Shown piece after piece: positions 52,597 through 61,879 of a DNA stretch of 64,000 bases; within the stretch, counting starts at the first letter, position 1, and each line of letters starts with the position of its first letter. The stretch covers positions 1 to 64,000 of the forward strand of contig JACKAU010000009.1 of assembly GCA_020634855.1 (NCBI GenBank), given 5' to 3'. The position numbers and the translations under genes were made by a program. The notes beneath the pieces were generated by a model. It was not told the DNA's origin, ran no database searches, and saw nothing but the letters and a program-made list of their open reading frames with translations. This DNA is from Anaerolineales bacterium. GTDB taxonomy: Bacteria > Chloroflexota > Anaerolineae > 4572-78 > J111.

Positions 52597-53843
52597 AACG
52601 ACTCATCCCTCACTACACGCCCCTCAACCGCCGACTGAACGCAGTCGGCCAGTGAGCCGAACACTACTTGCGTTTTGAGCATACCGGGCGAGTAGTAGGC
52701 GTATTTGGCTGAATTGGTCATCAAAATTTTTATTGTATCCGGCAGCATCGGCGTGGTCAGGATGCAGGTATCGACCGTTAGTTTGGCCCCAAATTGGCGG
52801 AGCGGCTCCAGATATCCCGCTTTGTTGGCCAGCGCGGCCATAGCCCGACTAGAGGTGATCAAAAATTGCACGTCAGGGTGTCGCTGTCGGTCCGCCACCA
52901 GCGGCGCGAGCTGCTTAAACTCGGCCGGCGAGAAGTGGGGGCTACCCAGAACCACCATATCCAGCTTTTCGTCCTTGACCGTGGTTAACTGGCGACGAGC
53001 AGCGCGTAGATCAGCGACGGTGATATCGATGATCTGCTCAGGCGGCTGGTTTTGAAAAGCGGCTTCCAATGTAGACGCTTCGGGCGTAATGCCGACCAGG
53101 TGGAACAACGCCACCGCACCGGATGAGGCCGCTGCCGCACCCAACGCTTTGAGTTGGTCTTCTGCCGGTGTAACTTGCAGCCCGTCTACAACGGGAATGT
53201 CATCGCCGGCCAGTTGGCCGATGAGATGTCCTAGCACCGGATAAAAGGCGTCATCCTGTTGCAACGCCAGAGGAATATCGCACAGATTTAAAAGCATCTG
53301 TCCGGCCCGATTCTTGGTCAAATGCAGCCCTGTCGCCGGAACGCGGCCAGTGATGGCGGCGCAGATGTCCATCAGGTCGGGATAGCGCTCGGTGCGAGCG
53401 CCGATGACCGAGTTGGCGAAGGCAATGGCGTTTGACTCGCCCCAAGCGATCTGCTGGCCGAAGTGGGGGCGCAGGTCGGTTTGGTAGGGGGCGCAGGTCC
53501 AGGTCGGCGTGCAGCCCATACTGTGGTAAGCGACCATCTGCCGCCGGGCTTTCTCGGCCCATTCGGGCGGCACGGGCCAGTCAGCCCAATGCTGCTCATC
53601 GACCCCGCTGACGTTGAGCGTGGTCGGCACCACTACTTTAGCGCCCCAACCGGCCAGCCGTTCGGCGAATTCAAGGGTGGCGTCGCCCATATAAAGGGTA
53701 CTGTCGATGTGAGCGGCGGTGATATCCATCAACTGATCGACGCCGGCTACTTCAGCCATGCGCACAATGATCGACATCGCCATTTTGGCCGCCGGGCCGT
53801 CATCGCCGCGATAGAGGGCGTGGTCGCGGTGGGTTAGGTTCAT
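52584..53843 (-). CDS. Aconitase X catalytic subunit (DUF521)
   Basis: 419 residues of the AcnX family: AGVDQLMDITAAHIDSTLYMGD, TLNVSGVDEQHW, WGESNAIAFANSVIGARTERYPDLMDI, and the later VVLGSPHFSP. Studied AcnX enzymes dehydrate cis-3-hydroxy-L-proline in bacteria or 5-phosphomevalonate in archaea; a bound iron-sulfur cluster is expected. Neighbours here give no sign of which. The start at 53843 is preceded by a GGAAC-type site. It precedes the small subunit in transcription. Confidence 0.93.
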   Translation of the reverse strand: MNLTHRDHALYRGDDGPAAKMAMSIIVRMAEVAGVDQLMDITAAHIDSTLYMGDATLEFAERLAGWGAKVVVPTTLNVSGVDEQHWADWPVPPEWAEKARRQMVAYHSMGCTPTWTCAPYQTDLRPHFGQQIAWGESNAIAFANSVIGARTERYPDLMDICAAITGRVPATGLHLTKNRAGQMLLNLCDIPLALQQDDAFYPVLGHLIGQLAGDDIPVVDGLQVTPAEDQLKALGAAAASSGAVALFHLVGITPEASTLEAAFQNQPPEQIIDITVADLRAARRQLTTVKDEKLDMVVLGSPHFSPAEFKQLAPLVADRQRHPDVQFLITSSRAMAALANKAGYLEPLRQFGAKLTVDTCILTTPMLPDTIKILMTNSAKYAYYSPGMLKTQVVFGSLADCVQSAVEGRVVRDESLWIE

Positions 53844-53880
53844 TGTGTTGGTTCCTTTCTTGATGCATGGACAGTCTATC

Positions 53881-53938
53881 GGAGCGACAAAGCAAGCTTG
53901 GTCATCCAGGTTGGATCAAAGTAAACTTTGAGGCTCCA
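53881..53938. repeat. Small palindrome, GGAGCGACAAAG family (copy 2)
   Basis: GGAGCGACAAAGCAAGCTTG ... CTTTGAGGCTCC, 58 bp with complementary ends. Reverse-strand relative of 50445-50503, and its middle recurs in 13366-13387. The rest of the gap 53844-54296 shows no gene; MNKFILMFR at 54076 looks like a decayed YCII-like start but stops after 24 codons. Confidence 0.75.
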
Positions 53939-54296
53939 AGTCATTATTTCAAGGGATTTGTGCATTTCTTGACAGACTCGCCGGTGTTGATAGAATCCGT
54001 GGGGCAGTATGAAATATGGCCGGTGACTGCCGCAACGCTGATGGCCGAGTATGCCGGATGAGATGAGAGGAAAACCATGAATAAATTTATCCTCATGTTC
54101 CGCTACAGTGGTTTCGTCCCCTCAATTCATCACGCTGTTCTCTTCCTAAAGATACGGTAATAGAATACTACTTCGGTTTGCGTTGTGGCAAGAAATGGAC
54201 GGCCAGAAAAACCTTCAAACGAGAGGAATGAAGCATCCAGAGGGGGATGGCGACCGGCTAAATACCATCACCTATGGTTGGCTCCAAGGAATCTAG

Positions 54297-55661
54297 ATGG
54301 AAACTACATTGTCAAATTCTAAGCAAACCGGCTCGTTGGACTACAGACGCCTGATACCGATCCTGGTTATCGTTCTGGTCGATGTGATGGGGTTGACGAT
54401 CCTCATGCCGATTCTCCCCTATTACGTTTTGGCCTTCGATGCCAGCCCCTTTGTCATTGGACTGCTGATCTCAACCTACCCGGTTATGCAGCTTATTTTT
54501 GTCCCGATTCTCGGATCATTGTCGGATCGCGTGGGGCGTAAACCGGTGCTGGCTGTGGCCCAGGTAGGTACTTTTATCAGCCTGCTCATCTTGGGGTTTG
54601 CTCATACGTTGTGGCTGGTCTTCTTCTCTCAAATCATCGATGGCATTACCGGCGCTAATTTGGCGACTGTCCGCTCGGCGATGGCCGACAGCACCTCGCC
54701 GCAAAACCGAGCCAAGGGATTGGGCTTAATTGGAGCGGTTTTTGGCATTGGATTTTTGTTAGGGCCGGTTCTTAGCGGGGTGGCGCTACGCTTGAGTGGC
54801 AACAACTACAGTGCGCCGGCCTTTGCTGCTGCCGGTTTCGCTTTTGTTAGTATCATCCTCACCACCTTTGTTTTTAAAGAAACGCTGCCTCCCAAAAAGC
54901 GAAGCAGTCAGCCCGTTGAGCGTAAAAGCTTCGGGCAGATGATTAAAGCCTTGCATGACCCTAACTTGGGTATTTTAATGACCCTTATTTTTAATTTACG
55001 ATTTCAGTTTGGTATTTTTACCGCCGTTTTCGCGCCGTTTATGCTCAGCCGGCTGGGGCTTGATAGTTTTGGCACTGCCATCATTTTTATCCTCTTTGGT
55101 CTGGTATCCGTAGTAGTGCAGGGGGGACTAATCGGCCGGTTGTCGCAGCAGTTTGGCGAGCGCCAGCTTGTATTAGCCGGAATGGTCTTGTACGCCCTCG
55201 GCTTCTTCTTGATGGGCTTTACCCCGGAGCAGACTGTGCCGTGGTATTCGCGCGATGTCGTCATCGAAGAGTTATCGCAAACCACCGGCACAGCGCCCGA
55301 AGCCCAACTGGCTTTACTCCCGGAAGACGGCGGCAACGGCGTGACGGGATTGTTTTTGATGATTGCCTTTCTGGCCCCGGTGCCGATTGGCTACGCCTTA
55401 CTTCAGCCCAGCCTCAACAGCCTGGTTACCAAGCGCGTTGAGCCCCAAAATGTGGGCCAGGCCTTGGGCGTCGGTGCAGCTTTTATGAGCGCCGGTACGG
55501 TTTTAGGGCCGATCATCGGCGGGTTTTTGTTTACGATGGTGGGCGCCGCCGCGCCGTTTATCATTAACGGCGTCATCGGCTTTATTCTGTATCTTCTAGC
55601 CCGACAGCGATTGACGCCGCGGCCGGATGATGTCTACAGCGATTTAGCCGCCGAAACGTAA
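54297..55661 (+). CDS. MFS drug-type exporter (TetA/DHA1-like)
   Basis: 454 residues, twelve membrane helices. Motif A after helix 2 reads LGSLSDRVGRKPVL. Motif C-like GXXXGPVLG stands in helix 5 (GIGFLLGPVLSG), the mark of antiporter-type drug exporters. A long loop (about 300-350) is unusual. The start ATG has no strong ribosome site. It ends one base before the aminotransferase stop (convergent). Confidence 0.9.
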   Translation: METTLSNSKQTGSLDYRRLIPILVIVLVDVMGLTILMPILPYYVLAFDASPFVIGLLISTYPVMQLIFVPILGSLSDRVGRKPVLAVAQVGTFISLLILGFAHTLWLVFFSQIIDGITGANLATVRSAMADSTSPQNRAKGLGLIGAVFGIGFLLGPVLSGVALRLSGNNYSAPAFAAAGFAFVSIILTTFVFKETLPPKKRSSQPVERKSFGQMIKALHDPNLGILMTLIFNLRFQFGIFTAVFAPFMLSRLGLDSFGTAIIFILFGLVSVVVQGGLIGRLSQQFGERQLVLAGMVLYALGFFLMGFTPEQTVPWYSRDVVIEELSQTTGTAPEAQLALLPEDGGNGVTGLFLMIAFLAPVPIGYALLQPSLNSLVTKRVEPQNVGQALGVGAAFMSAGTVLGPIIGGFLFTMVGAAAPFIINGVIGFILYLLARQRLTPRPDDVYSDLAAET

Positions 55662-55662
55662 C

Positions 55663-56502
55663 TTACGTCTGATTGCCCCACGTCACCGCTCTAAAATGCT
55701 CCATAATTAGCTTAGTCTTCGGCCCTCGAGTGCCGCTGCCGATTTGCCGGTCATCGACATGGTGAACGGGCATTATCTCTTTGTTGCTGGCCGAAATGAA
55801 GGCTTCATTGGCGTCGGCCAGGTCGGCAAAAGTAATGGGGCGCTCGACAACATCAAAGAGGTTACGAGCGACTTCAAGCAGTACGCTGCGGGTGACGCCC
55901 GGCAGAATTTCATCGACGGGCGTAATCAGTTGATCCCCTTGAAAAATATAGAAGTTGGTCGTCGTGCCTTCCAGGATGTGACCGTGCCGATTCACATACA
56001 GCGCCTCAATCGCTCCGGCGGCTCTGGCTTTGTTCATTGCCAAAATAGCGGGAATGTAGTTGATGGTTTTTGCGCCGGGAATATAGCGCTCGGTTTCGAC
56101 GGTAATCACTTTGACGCCGTGATCGTAACATTCGGCCGGGTAATGCTTGACCGGCGTTACCAGCACAATCAGTCCGGTCTCGGCGGGCGGAGTGATACCA
56201 TCGGTCGAGACGCCGCCGGTGACGACCACCCGAATATTGGCTTCCGGCAACGAGTTACGCTGCAAGGTCTCGCACACAATCTGCTCGATGGCGTCCAGCG
56301 ATTGGGGTAATTTTAACTCGATGTGTTGGGCCGAGCGCTCCAGTCGCAGGAGATGCTCTCGAAGTTTAAAGGGCTGGCCGTGGTAGGTCCGCAAAAAATC
56401 AAAAACACCGTAGCCGCGTAGCACAGCCAAATCTTGAACCGATAAGAAAGCCTGATCGACGGGCAGATACTCACCATTAACATAGCAGATCGACTCAGTC
56501 AT
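55663..56502 (-). CDS. Class IV PLP aminotransferase
   Basis: 279 residues. YVNGEYLPVDQAFLSVQDLAVLRGYGVFDFLRTY at the N-terminus, PLP Lys145 in GAKTINYIPAI, and LEGTTTNFYI, as in IlvE, D-amino acid transaminase and aminodeoxychorismate lyase. Which substrate is used is unclear; the short form and Asn-rich pocket fit branched-chain or D-amino acids. ATG at 56502 follows GGAGG. Confidence 0.88.
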   Translation of the reverse strand: MTESICYVNGEYLPVDQAFLSVQDLAVLRGYGVFDFLRTYHGQPFKLREHLLRLERSAQHIELKLPQSLDAIEQIVCETLQRNSLPEANIRVVVTGGVSTDGITPPAETGLIVLVTPVKHYPAECYDHGVKVITVETERYIPGAKTINYIPAILAMNKARAAGAIEALYVNRHGHILEGTTTNFYIFQGDQLITPVDEILPGVTRSVLLEVARNLFDVVERPITFADLADANEAFISASNKEIMPVHHVDDRQIGSGTRGPKTKLIMEHFRAVTWGNQT

Positions 56503-56669
56503 GCAATATCCTCCAAAATTAAATGGTAGCTGAATTAATCCCCATTGTAATCCCAACCGGCTGTGGATACAACCCTCGATTGTCGTAGTCGCTCACACTC
56601 ATTGGACGCAGCTTTCCGTTCGTGATAAAATCAGCGTTCGCCAAATCATTCTTTGAAGAGAGGTATATT

Positions 56670-57794
56670 ATGACAGAATTAACCAGCCCGTTTGCCAAGC
56701 CTTTTCCCGGCGTACCGGTGCGAGAAGGAGCGCCCCCGCTGAGTCGCCCGACGAAGGAGGAGATTGCGGCTTTTCCGGCTGAAGCGCAACAACTTTTAGA
56801 CCAAACCTGGACCGAGCAAGCCTCGCTGTTAGATCAGTTCAACCTGGACTGGCTGGAGGGCCGTCACGTACTGCTGGCCGGTGCGACCGGTCCCGGATTG
56901 GGCGGCGCGCTGGCGACGGCCATTTTAGGCGTGGGCAAAGTGGCCAGCTTGACCCTGCTGAGTCGGGATTTGAAGAAGTCGCTCAACTTTGAAACCGGCA
57001 AGGTGATGGAAGCCCAGGCGGAAAAGTCAGGGTTATGCTTCCGCTGGCTCAACGACGGGATGGCTTTGGAGGGCAGACCGCTGGAAAATTTACTGGCGAC
57101 GCTCAAAGAAAACGGCGCGGAGCGCGTGGTCTATTTTAATACGGTGGCGGCGGCGCTGTCGGGCCTGCTGCCGGGGATGCCGTCCGTTTTCGTCAAAGAC
57201 GTCGATGAGGAAGGGTTGTTTCAATGGCAGTTGACCCCGCTCGATGAAAAGGCCATCGAGGTGACCAAGTTTGTGATGGGCGAGATGGCCGTACGATTTC
57301 CCCAGGTGCTGGAAGACAACGGCGTCGCGGTGGAAGCGTCTGTTTTTGCCGATTGGCGGGGCAGCCTCGACAAAATCGGCCGCGACCCCAATCAGCGCGA
57401 ATACGGCCGCCAGGGCGCCTACTCGACCAGCCTTTACCTGCCGAAAGAGTCGCTGCAAGCCTACACCCGCGAGAATTACGGCTCCGGCAAAGTGGTGATG
57501 GACATTTTCTACCCAATTATGCGCACGCGCGCCCTACCACTCATTCCCGGCGGGATGACGATGGCCAACATCACCGATACGCTGATGGCCAAAGAAGGAA
57601 TCCGCCCAGTGCGCGTGCCCGAATTGGGCCTCGGCGCGCTGGATCGCGTGGGGAAAGCATTGACCGAAGGCTACGACAACCCCTTCCCCCGGCTCGACAG
57701 CCACGACGTCCCTCTGGATGAGTGGTTTTACGAGGTGGTGGCTCATCTCAATAACAATGAGAACAGCGATTTTTACTACAAGCGGTGGATGTAA
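56670..57794 (+). CDS. SDR-like oxidoreductase, possible enoyl reductase relative
   Basis: 374 residues. Rossmann loop at about 70-82 (LAGATGPGLGGAL), an acidic and basic second strand (LTLLSRDLKKS), and a late region YGRQGAYSTSLYLPKESL where a Tyr and Lys of an SDR or FabV-type active site could lie. Resemblance to FabV-type trans-2-enoyl reductases is slight and was judged by eye. The product name is therefore tentative. ATG at 56670 follows AGAGAGG. Ends at its own terminator. Confidence 0.5.
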   Translation: MTELTSPFAKPFPGVPVREGAPPLSRPTKEEIAAFPAEAQQLLDQTWTEQASLLDQFNLDWLEGRHVLLAGATGPGLGGALATAILGVGKVASLTLLSRDLKKSLNFETGKVMEAQAEKSGLCFRWLNDGMALEGRPLENLLATLKENGAERVVYFNTVAAALSGLLPGMPSVFVKDVDEEGLFQWQLTPLDEKAIEVTKFVMGEMAVRFPQVLEDNGVAVEASVFADWRGSLDKIGRDPNQREYGRQGAYSTSLYLPKESLQAYTRENYGSGKVVMDIFYPIMRTRALPLIPGGMTMANITDTLMAKEGIRPVRVPELGLGALDRVGKALTEGYDNPFPRLDSHDVPLDEWFYEVVAHLNNNENSDFYYKRWM

Positions 57795-57797
57795 ATT

Positions 57798-57838
57798 AAA
57801 CCCTCGAAGCGGTTCACCCCCTTCGAGGGTTTGTTTTT
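57798..57838 (+). terminator. Intrinsic terminator
   Basis: AAACCCTCGAAG and CTTCGAGGGTTT pair with a T run after. Confidence 0.92.
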
Positions 57839-57906
57839 AGTCTGCTTCCACAAAAAGTCATTGCATTTGCGGGTAAGATTATGATATAGTAGGAATGACA
57901 GTAACG

Positions 57907-57956
57907 GGTAATTGGTAAATAGAGTTTGAATAGCCAATTACGATTTACCAATTACC
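57907..57956. repeat. Palindromic element with GGTAATTGGTAAATAG end (copy 2)
   Basis: GGTAATTGGTAAATAG (57907-57922) and ATTTACCAATTACC (57943-57956). Same arms as 40798-40847. Confidence 0.8.
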
Positions 57957-58036
57957 TGACTCAAATGTCAAAGTAATTCAATTTTCCTTCTCAAATGGTC
58001 AGTCATATACGCTGTCTAAAATTAATAGGTCAATAG

Positions 58037-59083
58037 ATGCTAGAGCTTGTCACAGCCGTTCTAATCGTTCTGTGCGCGTCAGCACTGAGTTCCGGCACCG
58101 AGGCCGCCCTCTTTTCCGTTCCTCTGGTCAAAGTAAGACAACTAGCTCAATCCAAAAAACCGTCGGCGCGCGCCCTGCTGGCTATCCGTCAGAATATGAG
58201 CCGGCCCATCGCCAGTATCGTCATTCTCAACAATATCGCCAACATTGTCGGGAGTATTGTCGTTGGTCGCATTGCCGCGGTTCAATTGGGCAGTGAGTTT
58301 TTGGGCCTCTTTTCGGCGCTTCTAACATTTTTGGTCATCATCTTTGCTGAAATTATCCCCAAAACATTGGGTGAGCGCTTTGCCGAAACCATTGCATTAA
58401 CCGTGGCTCGACCGGTACAGGGTATCACCTTTCTTTTTACGCCGTTGGTGTGGGCTATCGAAAAATTGACGTACCCCATCACCAAAGGCCGGGCCGCCGT
58501 GCCGACCACCAATGAGGCCGAAATTAAGCTACTGGCTCGGATCGGCCGCCAGGAAGGGATTATCGAGGCCGATGAGTCGGAGATGATCCTACGGGTGTTT
58601 CGCTTAAACGATGTGACAGCCTGGGATTTGATGACGCCCAGAGTAGCGATGACCTATTTGTGGGGCCACCTAACATTGGGTGAAGCAAAGGAGGCGATCA
58701 TTGCTTCACCCCACAGCCGGATTGTGATCACCGGCAAAAGTATCGACGATGTTTTGGGTACCGCGCTTAAGTATGCGCTGCTAACGGCCCTGATTGAAGG
58801 CAAAGACGATTTGCCCGTATCGGCGCTGGTACGCGAAGTGTTGTTTGTGCCTGAAAACGTTCGAGGGGACAAACTGCTTCAGGTTTTTCAGAAAAATCGG
58901 CGACATTTAGCCGTGGTGATTGATGAATTTGGCGGCGTGGCCGGAGTCGTTACCCTGGAGGACGTGCTCGAAACCCTGACCGGCGAGATCGTTGATGAGA
59001 CTGATACCATCGCCGATTTACAAGCCGAGGCCAGACGCCGCAATGAGGCGCTTTTGGCCGAGGCGCTATCAACGACGGAATAA
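58037..59083 (+). CDS. CNNM/HlyC-CorC-type membrane protein with CBS pair
   Basis: 348 residues. N-terminal CNNM (DUF21) domain with three to four membrane helices (SALSSGTEAALFSVPLVKVR, ILNNIANIVGSIVVGR, FAEIIPKTLGERFAE), then two CBS domains (about 200-325) ending VVIDEFGGVAGVVTLEDVLE. The usual C-terminal CorC_HlyC domain is missing, as in shorter relatives. These proteins are linked to Mg2+ (or Co2+) export or sensing. Lies 18 bp before the NYN gene. Confidence 0.9.
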   Translation: MLELVTAVLIVLCASALSSGTEAALFSVPLVKVRQLAQSKKPSARALLAIRQNMSRPIASIVILNNIANIVGSIVVGRIAAVQLGSEFLGLFSALLTFLVIIFAEIIPKTLGERFAETIALTVARPVQGITFLFTPLVWAIEKLTYPITKGRAAVPTTNEAEIKLLARIGRQEGIIEADESEMILRVFRLNDVTAWDLMTPRVAMTYLWGHLTLGEAKEAIIASPHSRIVITGKSIDDVLGTALKYALLTALIEGKDDLPVSALVREVLFVPENVRGDKLLQVFQKNRRHLAVVIDEFGGVAGVVTLEDVLETLTGEIVDETDTIADLQAEARRRNEALLAEALSTTE

Positions 59084-59101
59084 AATTATGTTCAAAGGCT
59101 T

Positions 59102-59566
59102 ATGCATTGGTTAATCGATGGGCACAATTTAATCGGACAGATGCCCAACCTACATCTCGATGACCCCCACGACGAAGACAAACTGCTGCAATACCTGCGT
59201 CGGTATCGAGCCAGAACCGGCCATCCGATCACAGTTGTGTTTGATGCAGGTTACAGTTACCGCCCCGGTCAAACCAAGAAGCAGGGCGGGATTACCGTAC
59301 AGTTTGCCCCGTCTGGTCGAACCGCCGACCAAATCCTGATGCGCCGGATGCGCCGCATCAAAAACCCCCAAGCGTATATGGTGGTTACCTCTGATCGAGC
59401 CGTGCAGCAGGCGGCCACGCGGGTTGGTGTGCGGACGCTCTCCTCCACCGAATTTGCCCAACAGCTTTTGAGTTCCCCCGCACCAGAGACGGACAGCCAG
59501 GCCGATGTTCAGCTCTCCCCCGACGAAGTTAACGAATGGCTGGACCTGTTCAACCAATCCGAATAA
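59102..59566 (+). CDS. NYN-domain (YacP-like) ribonuclease
   Basis: 154 residues. LIDGHNLIG (4-12) and a later VVTSDRAVQQAATRVG fit NYN/PIN-like nucleases of the YacP/Rae1 type, some of which cut mRNA on the ribosome. The basic C-terminal half is missing some YacP residues. Co-directional with the CNNM gene. Confidence 0.82.
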   Translation: MHWLIDGHNLIGQMPNLHLDDPHDEDKLLQYLRRYRARTGHPITVVFDAGYSYRPGQTKKQGGITVQFAPSGRTADQILMRRMRRIKNPQAYMVVTSDRAVQQAATRVGVRTLSSTEFAQQLLSSPAPETDSQADVQLSPDEVNEWLDLFNQSE

Positions 59567-59639
59567 ATTCCTGATCTCGATAACGGACACCTTTTGAACT
59601 AAACCTAGAATTAGCCAGCGAAGCCAGCTTTTGGCAACC

Positions 59640-59726
59640 GGACCGCCGACTGCAGACGGTAGACCGCCCAAAAAATGGACCGAACCAGGCAGCTTTGGCG
59701 GTCAGCGGTCAGTGACCGGCGGTCCG
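59640..59726. repeat. GGACCGCC palindromic repeat
   Basis: GGACCGCCGACTGCAGACGG at the left and the complementary type at the right (GACCGGCGGTCC, 59714-59725), with further GGCGGTCAGCGGTCAG. It fills the NYN-udg gap and can fold into a long hairpin, perhaps ending transcription from both sides. Confidence 0.7.
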
Positions 59727-59777
59727 GGAGACGGAGTCTTTGTCAAATCGAGTATGTGTTCGTTAGCAAAATCCCTG

Positions 59778-60641
59778 CTAAAACAACGACAACTGCTCGG
59801 CATTGGTTGGGTCTATCGGATCAGCCGGTTCTTCGGCCAATGCGGCGGCTTCAGTGATGAATTGGGGCAGCTTGAGAAAATCCTCGGTGATGAGGGGCCG
59901 GAAGCGGGGCTGGTGCAGCGCGGCGGCGGGATGGAACATCGGTACAATTAACCGGTCGCCCAGCCGTTTGGGCTGACCGTGAATTTTGGAGATCGACTCG
60001 CCCGGAAAAAAGCGATACATCGAGTAGCGGCCCAGAGTGACTATGACTTTAGGATTGACCAGTTCGATCTGGCGGGTCAGGTAATCGCTGCAAGCGGCCA
60101 ACTCTTCGGCTTGCGGATCGCGATTGTTGGGCGGCCGGCATTTGACTACATTGGTGATAAAGACATCGCGACGTTTGTAGCCGATGCTATCGAGTAGTTC
60201 CTCCAAGAATTGGCCGGCGTTGCCGACAAAGGGGCGAGCTTGCTTATCTTCGTGGTAGCCTGGCCCCTCGCCGATAAGCATGAGATCGGCTTCAACCGGC
60301 CCCTCGCCCGGCACGGCGCGGGTGCGGGTTTCGTGCAGCGGGCAGCGGATGCAGTGATGGATGGTCTTAGCTACCTGGTGGATATCCATCGCGGTGATGG
60401 GCATATCCGGCAGTTCAACCAGATCGAGCGGGTAATCTCGCACCCAACCTTGGCTGCCCTTGGCCCGGCGAAACCACTCGCCGGCGGGACTGAGCATCCA
60501 CACATCGCCCCAGGCGTCATCCTTCAGCTTCATGTGGCGGATCAGGTTATCGCGCTCATTCTGGTTGATCTCGCCCGCTACGTGGCGCTGTTTTACAGCT
60601 TCAATTTGGGCTTGAAAGTCGATGAATGGATTGGTCATCAT
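59778..60641 (-). CDS. Uracil-DNA glycosylase, family 4/5 type, with N-terminal extension
   Basis: 287 residues. Cysteine pair CIRCPLHETRTR (about 95-106) for an iron-sulfur cluster, GEGPGYHEDKQARPFVGNAG, NVVKCRPPNNRDP, later Cys residues and MFHPAA. Removes uracil from DNA. The first 90 residues (GEINQNERDNLIRHMKLKDD, then SPAGEWFRR and GSQGWVRDY) are not part of the usual enzyme and look like a separate small domain. It is the last gene of the tsaE-tsaB-rimI group, overlapping none but only 1 bp from rimI. Confidence 0.93.
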   Translation of the reverse strand: MMTNPFIDFQAQIEAVKQRHVAGEINQNERDNLIRHMKLKDDAWGDVWMLSPAGEWFRRAKGSQGWVRDYPLDLVELPDMPITAMDIHQVAKTIHHCIRCPLHETRTRAVPGEGPVEADLMLIGEGPGYHEDKQARPFVGNAGQFLEELLDSIGYKRRDVFITNVVKCRPPNNRDPQAEELAACSDYLTRQIELVNPKVIVTLGRYSMYRFFPGESISKIHGQPKRLGDRLIVPMFHPAAALHQPRFRPLITEDFLKLPQFITEAAALAEEPADPIDPTNAEQLSLF

Positions 60642-61220
60642 TTAAAGAAATTGGTCTATCTCGATTTTTGACAACTTCTGCCGCAGTTCGATTTTTTGAG
60701 CGGCTAGGAAAGCTTGATAAGCCGGGTCAGCCAGCGGGGGGGTGGTCAGGATGAGCGCGTCTTCGTTGTCAGGGTAGTAGGCTTTACGCCGGCCCGTCTC
60801 CTCGAAGCCGTATTTGCGGTAAAGCGACAGCGCCGACCGGTTGGAGGGCCGCACTTCCAGCGTAGCGATTTGGCCTCCGGCGGCTTGACCGGCTTCCAAT
60901 AAGGCGATAAACAACCACTCACCCAAGCCTAAACCCTTCCAGTGCGGCTCAACGGCAATCGTCACCACATGGATTTCGTCGGCCAAGAGCCAGAAACCCG
61001 CCACGCCGACCAGCTTGGCCAACGACGAATCGCTGGGCGAGTCGTAAAGAGTGGTAAAAAGAACCCGTAAGGCTAAATAGTGGGCCAGATCGCTGTTCAA
61101 TTCGCGCTGATAGTCACGCTGCGGCGGATGAGTGGCATAGGCCGCCGTTTCGATAGCGGCGGCGGCAGGAAGGTCCTCGATTGTTAAAGGTATAATCTTA
61201 AACGGAATAGGTTGCGTCAT
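60642..61220 (-). CDS. rimI: Ribosomal-protein alanine N-acetyltransferase
   Basis: 192 residues, GNAT fold. The acetyl-CoA loop is HWKGLGLGEWLF (Q/R-x-x-G-x-G/A type), followed by EVRPSNRSALSLYRKYGFEETGRRKAYY, a strong RimI mark. It overlaps the tsaB stop by one base. RimI genes are often found with tsaB, as here. Confidence 0.92.
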   Translation of the reverse strand: MTQPIPFKIIPLTIEDLPAAAAIETAAYATHPPQRDYQRELNSDLAHYLALRVLFTTLYDSPSDSSLAKLVGVAGFWLLADEIHVVTIAVEPHWKGLGLGEWLFIALLEAGQAAGGQIATLEVRPSNRSALSLYRKYGFEETGRRKAYYPDNEDALILTTPPLADPAYQAFLAAQKIELRQKLSKIEIDQFL

Positions 61221-61879
61221 CAGATGGATGAAATATACATGGGAACCAGGGCATCAGGATCGTCCTGACCGCCGGCTTCCAGGCGAGTTTGGGCAATTTC
61301 GGCCAGATAGCCGGGTCGGCGCAGCCGGCCGGCCGGCGACACCAGTTGCACTCTCGGCTGGCAAAGTTGTTGTAAGCTTTTGGCCGTTTCCTGATCGATC
61401 TCGCCGGTACACCAAGCCGGCCTATTGATTTTTTTGGCCAGTTCTTCGACATCGGTCAAAAACGGTTCGACCAGCAGTTGCCACTTATTTTTTTTCAAGC
61501 CGTAGTTGGCGGCTAAAATACGACCTCGTCCGGCTTGAGCGATGGCCCAGACCGGCTGCTGGCTGTTTCTAAGCGGGTAGGCGGTAATTTCCAACGTGGG
61601 CACCCCGACCACCGCCAATTTATGCGGCAGGGCCAGCCCTTTGGCTACCGCCAGCCCGATGCGCAAACCCGTAAATGAGCCGGGACCGAGCGCCACAGCC
61701 AGCGCGCTTAACTGAGTAACCTCTAATTGGGCTAACCTGAGCATGCGCTCTAAGCGAGGCATCAGCTCGATGGTATGGTTTCTGCCGGCGTGCCAGGTTT
61801 CCTCAGCGATGAGGCCGTCGGGACCAAGCAGCGCCAGGCCGGCATATTGGGTTGCAGTGTCAATAGCCAGGATCATCAT
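61220..61879 (-). CDS. tsaB: tRNA t6A synthesis protein TsaB
   Basis: 219 residues. LAIDTATQYAGLALL at the N-terminus and ALGPGSFTGLRIGLAVAKGLA in the middle. With TsaD and TsaE it moves threonyl-carbamoyl to A37 of ANN-reading tRNAs. Overlap with rimI and adjacency to tsaE show one operon; tsaD is not in the window. Confidence 0.96.
   Translation of the reverse strand: MMILAIDTATQYAGLALLGPDGLIAEETWHAGRNHTIELMPRLERMLRLAQLEVTQLSALAVALGPGSFTGLRIGLAVAKGLALPHKLAVVGVPTLEITAYPLRNSQQPVWAIAQAGRGRILAANYGLKKNKWQLLVEPFLTDVEELAKKINRPAWCTGEIDQETAKSLQQLCQPRVQLVSPAGRLRRPGYLAEIAQTRLEAGGQDDPDALVPMYISSI

Noticed and set aside
54076..54150. YCII-like small gene beginning MNKFILMFR
   Set aside because: It stops after 24 codons; at most a remnant.
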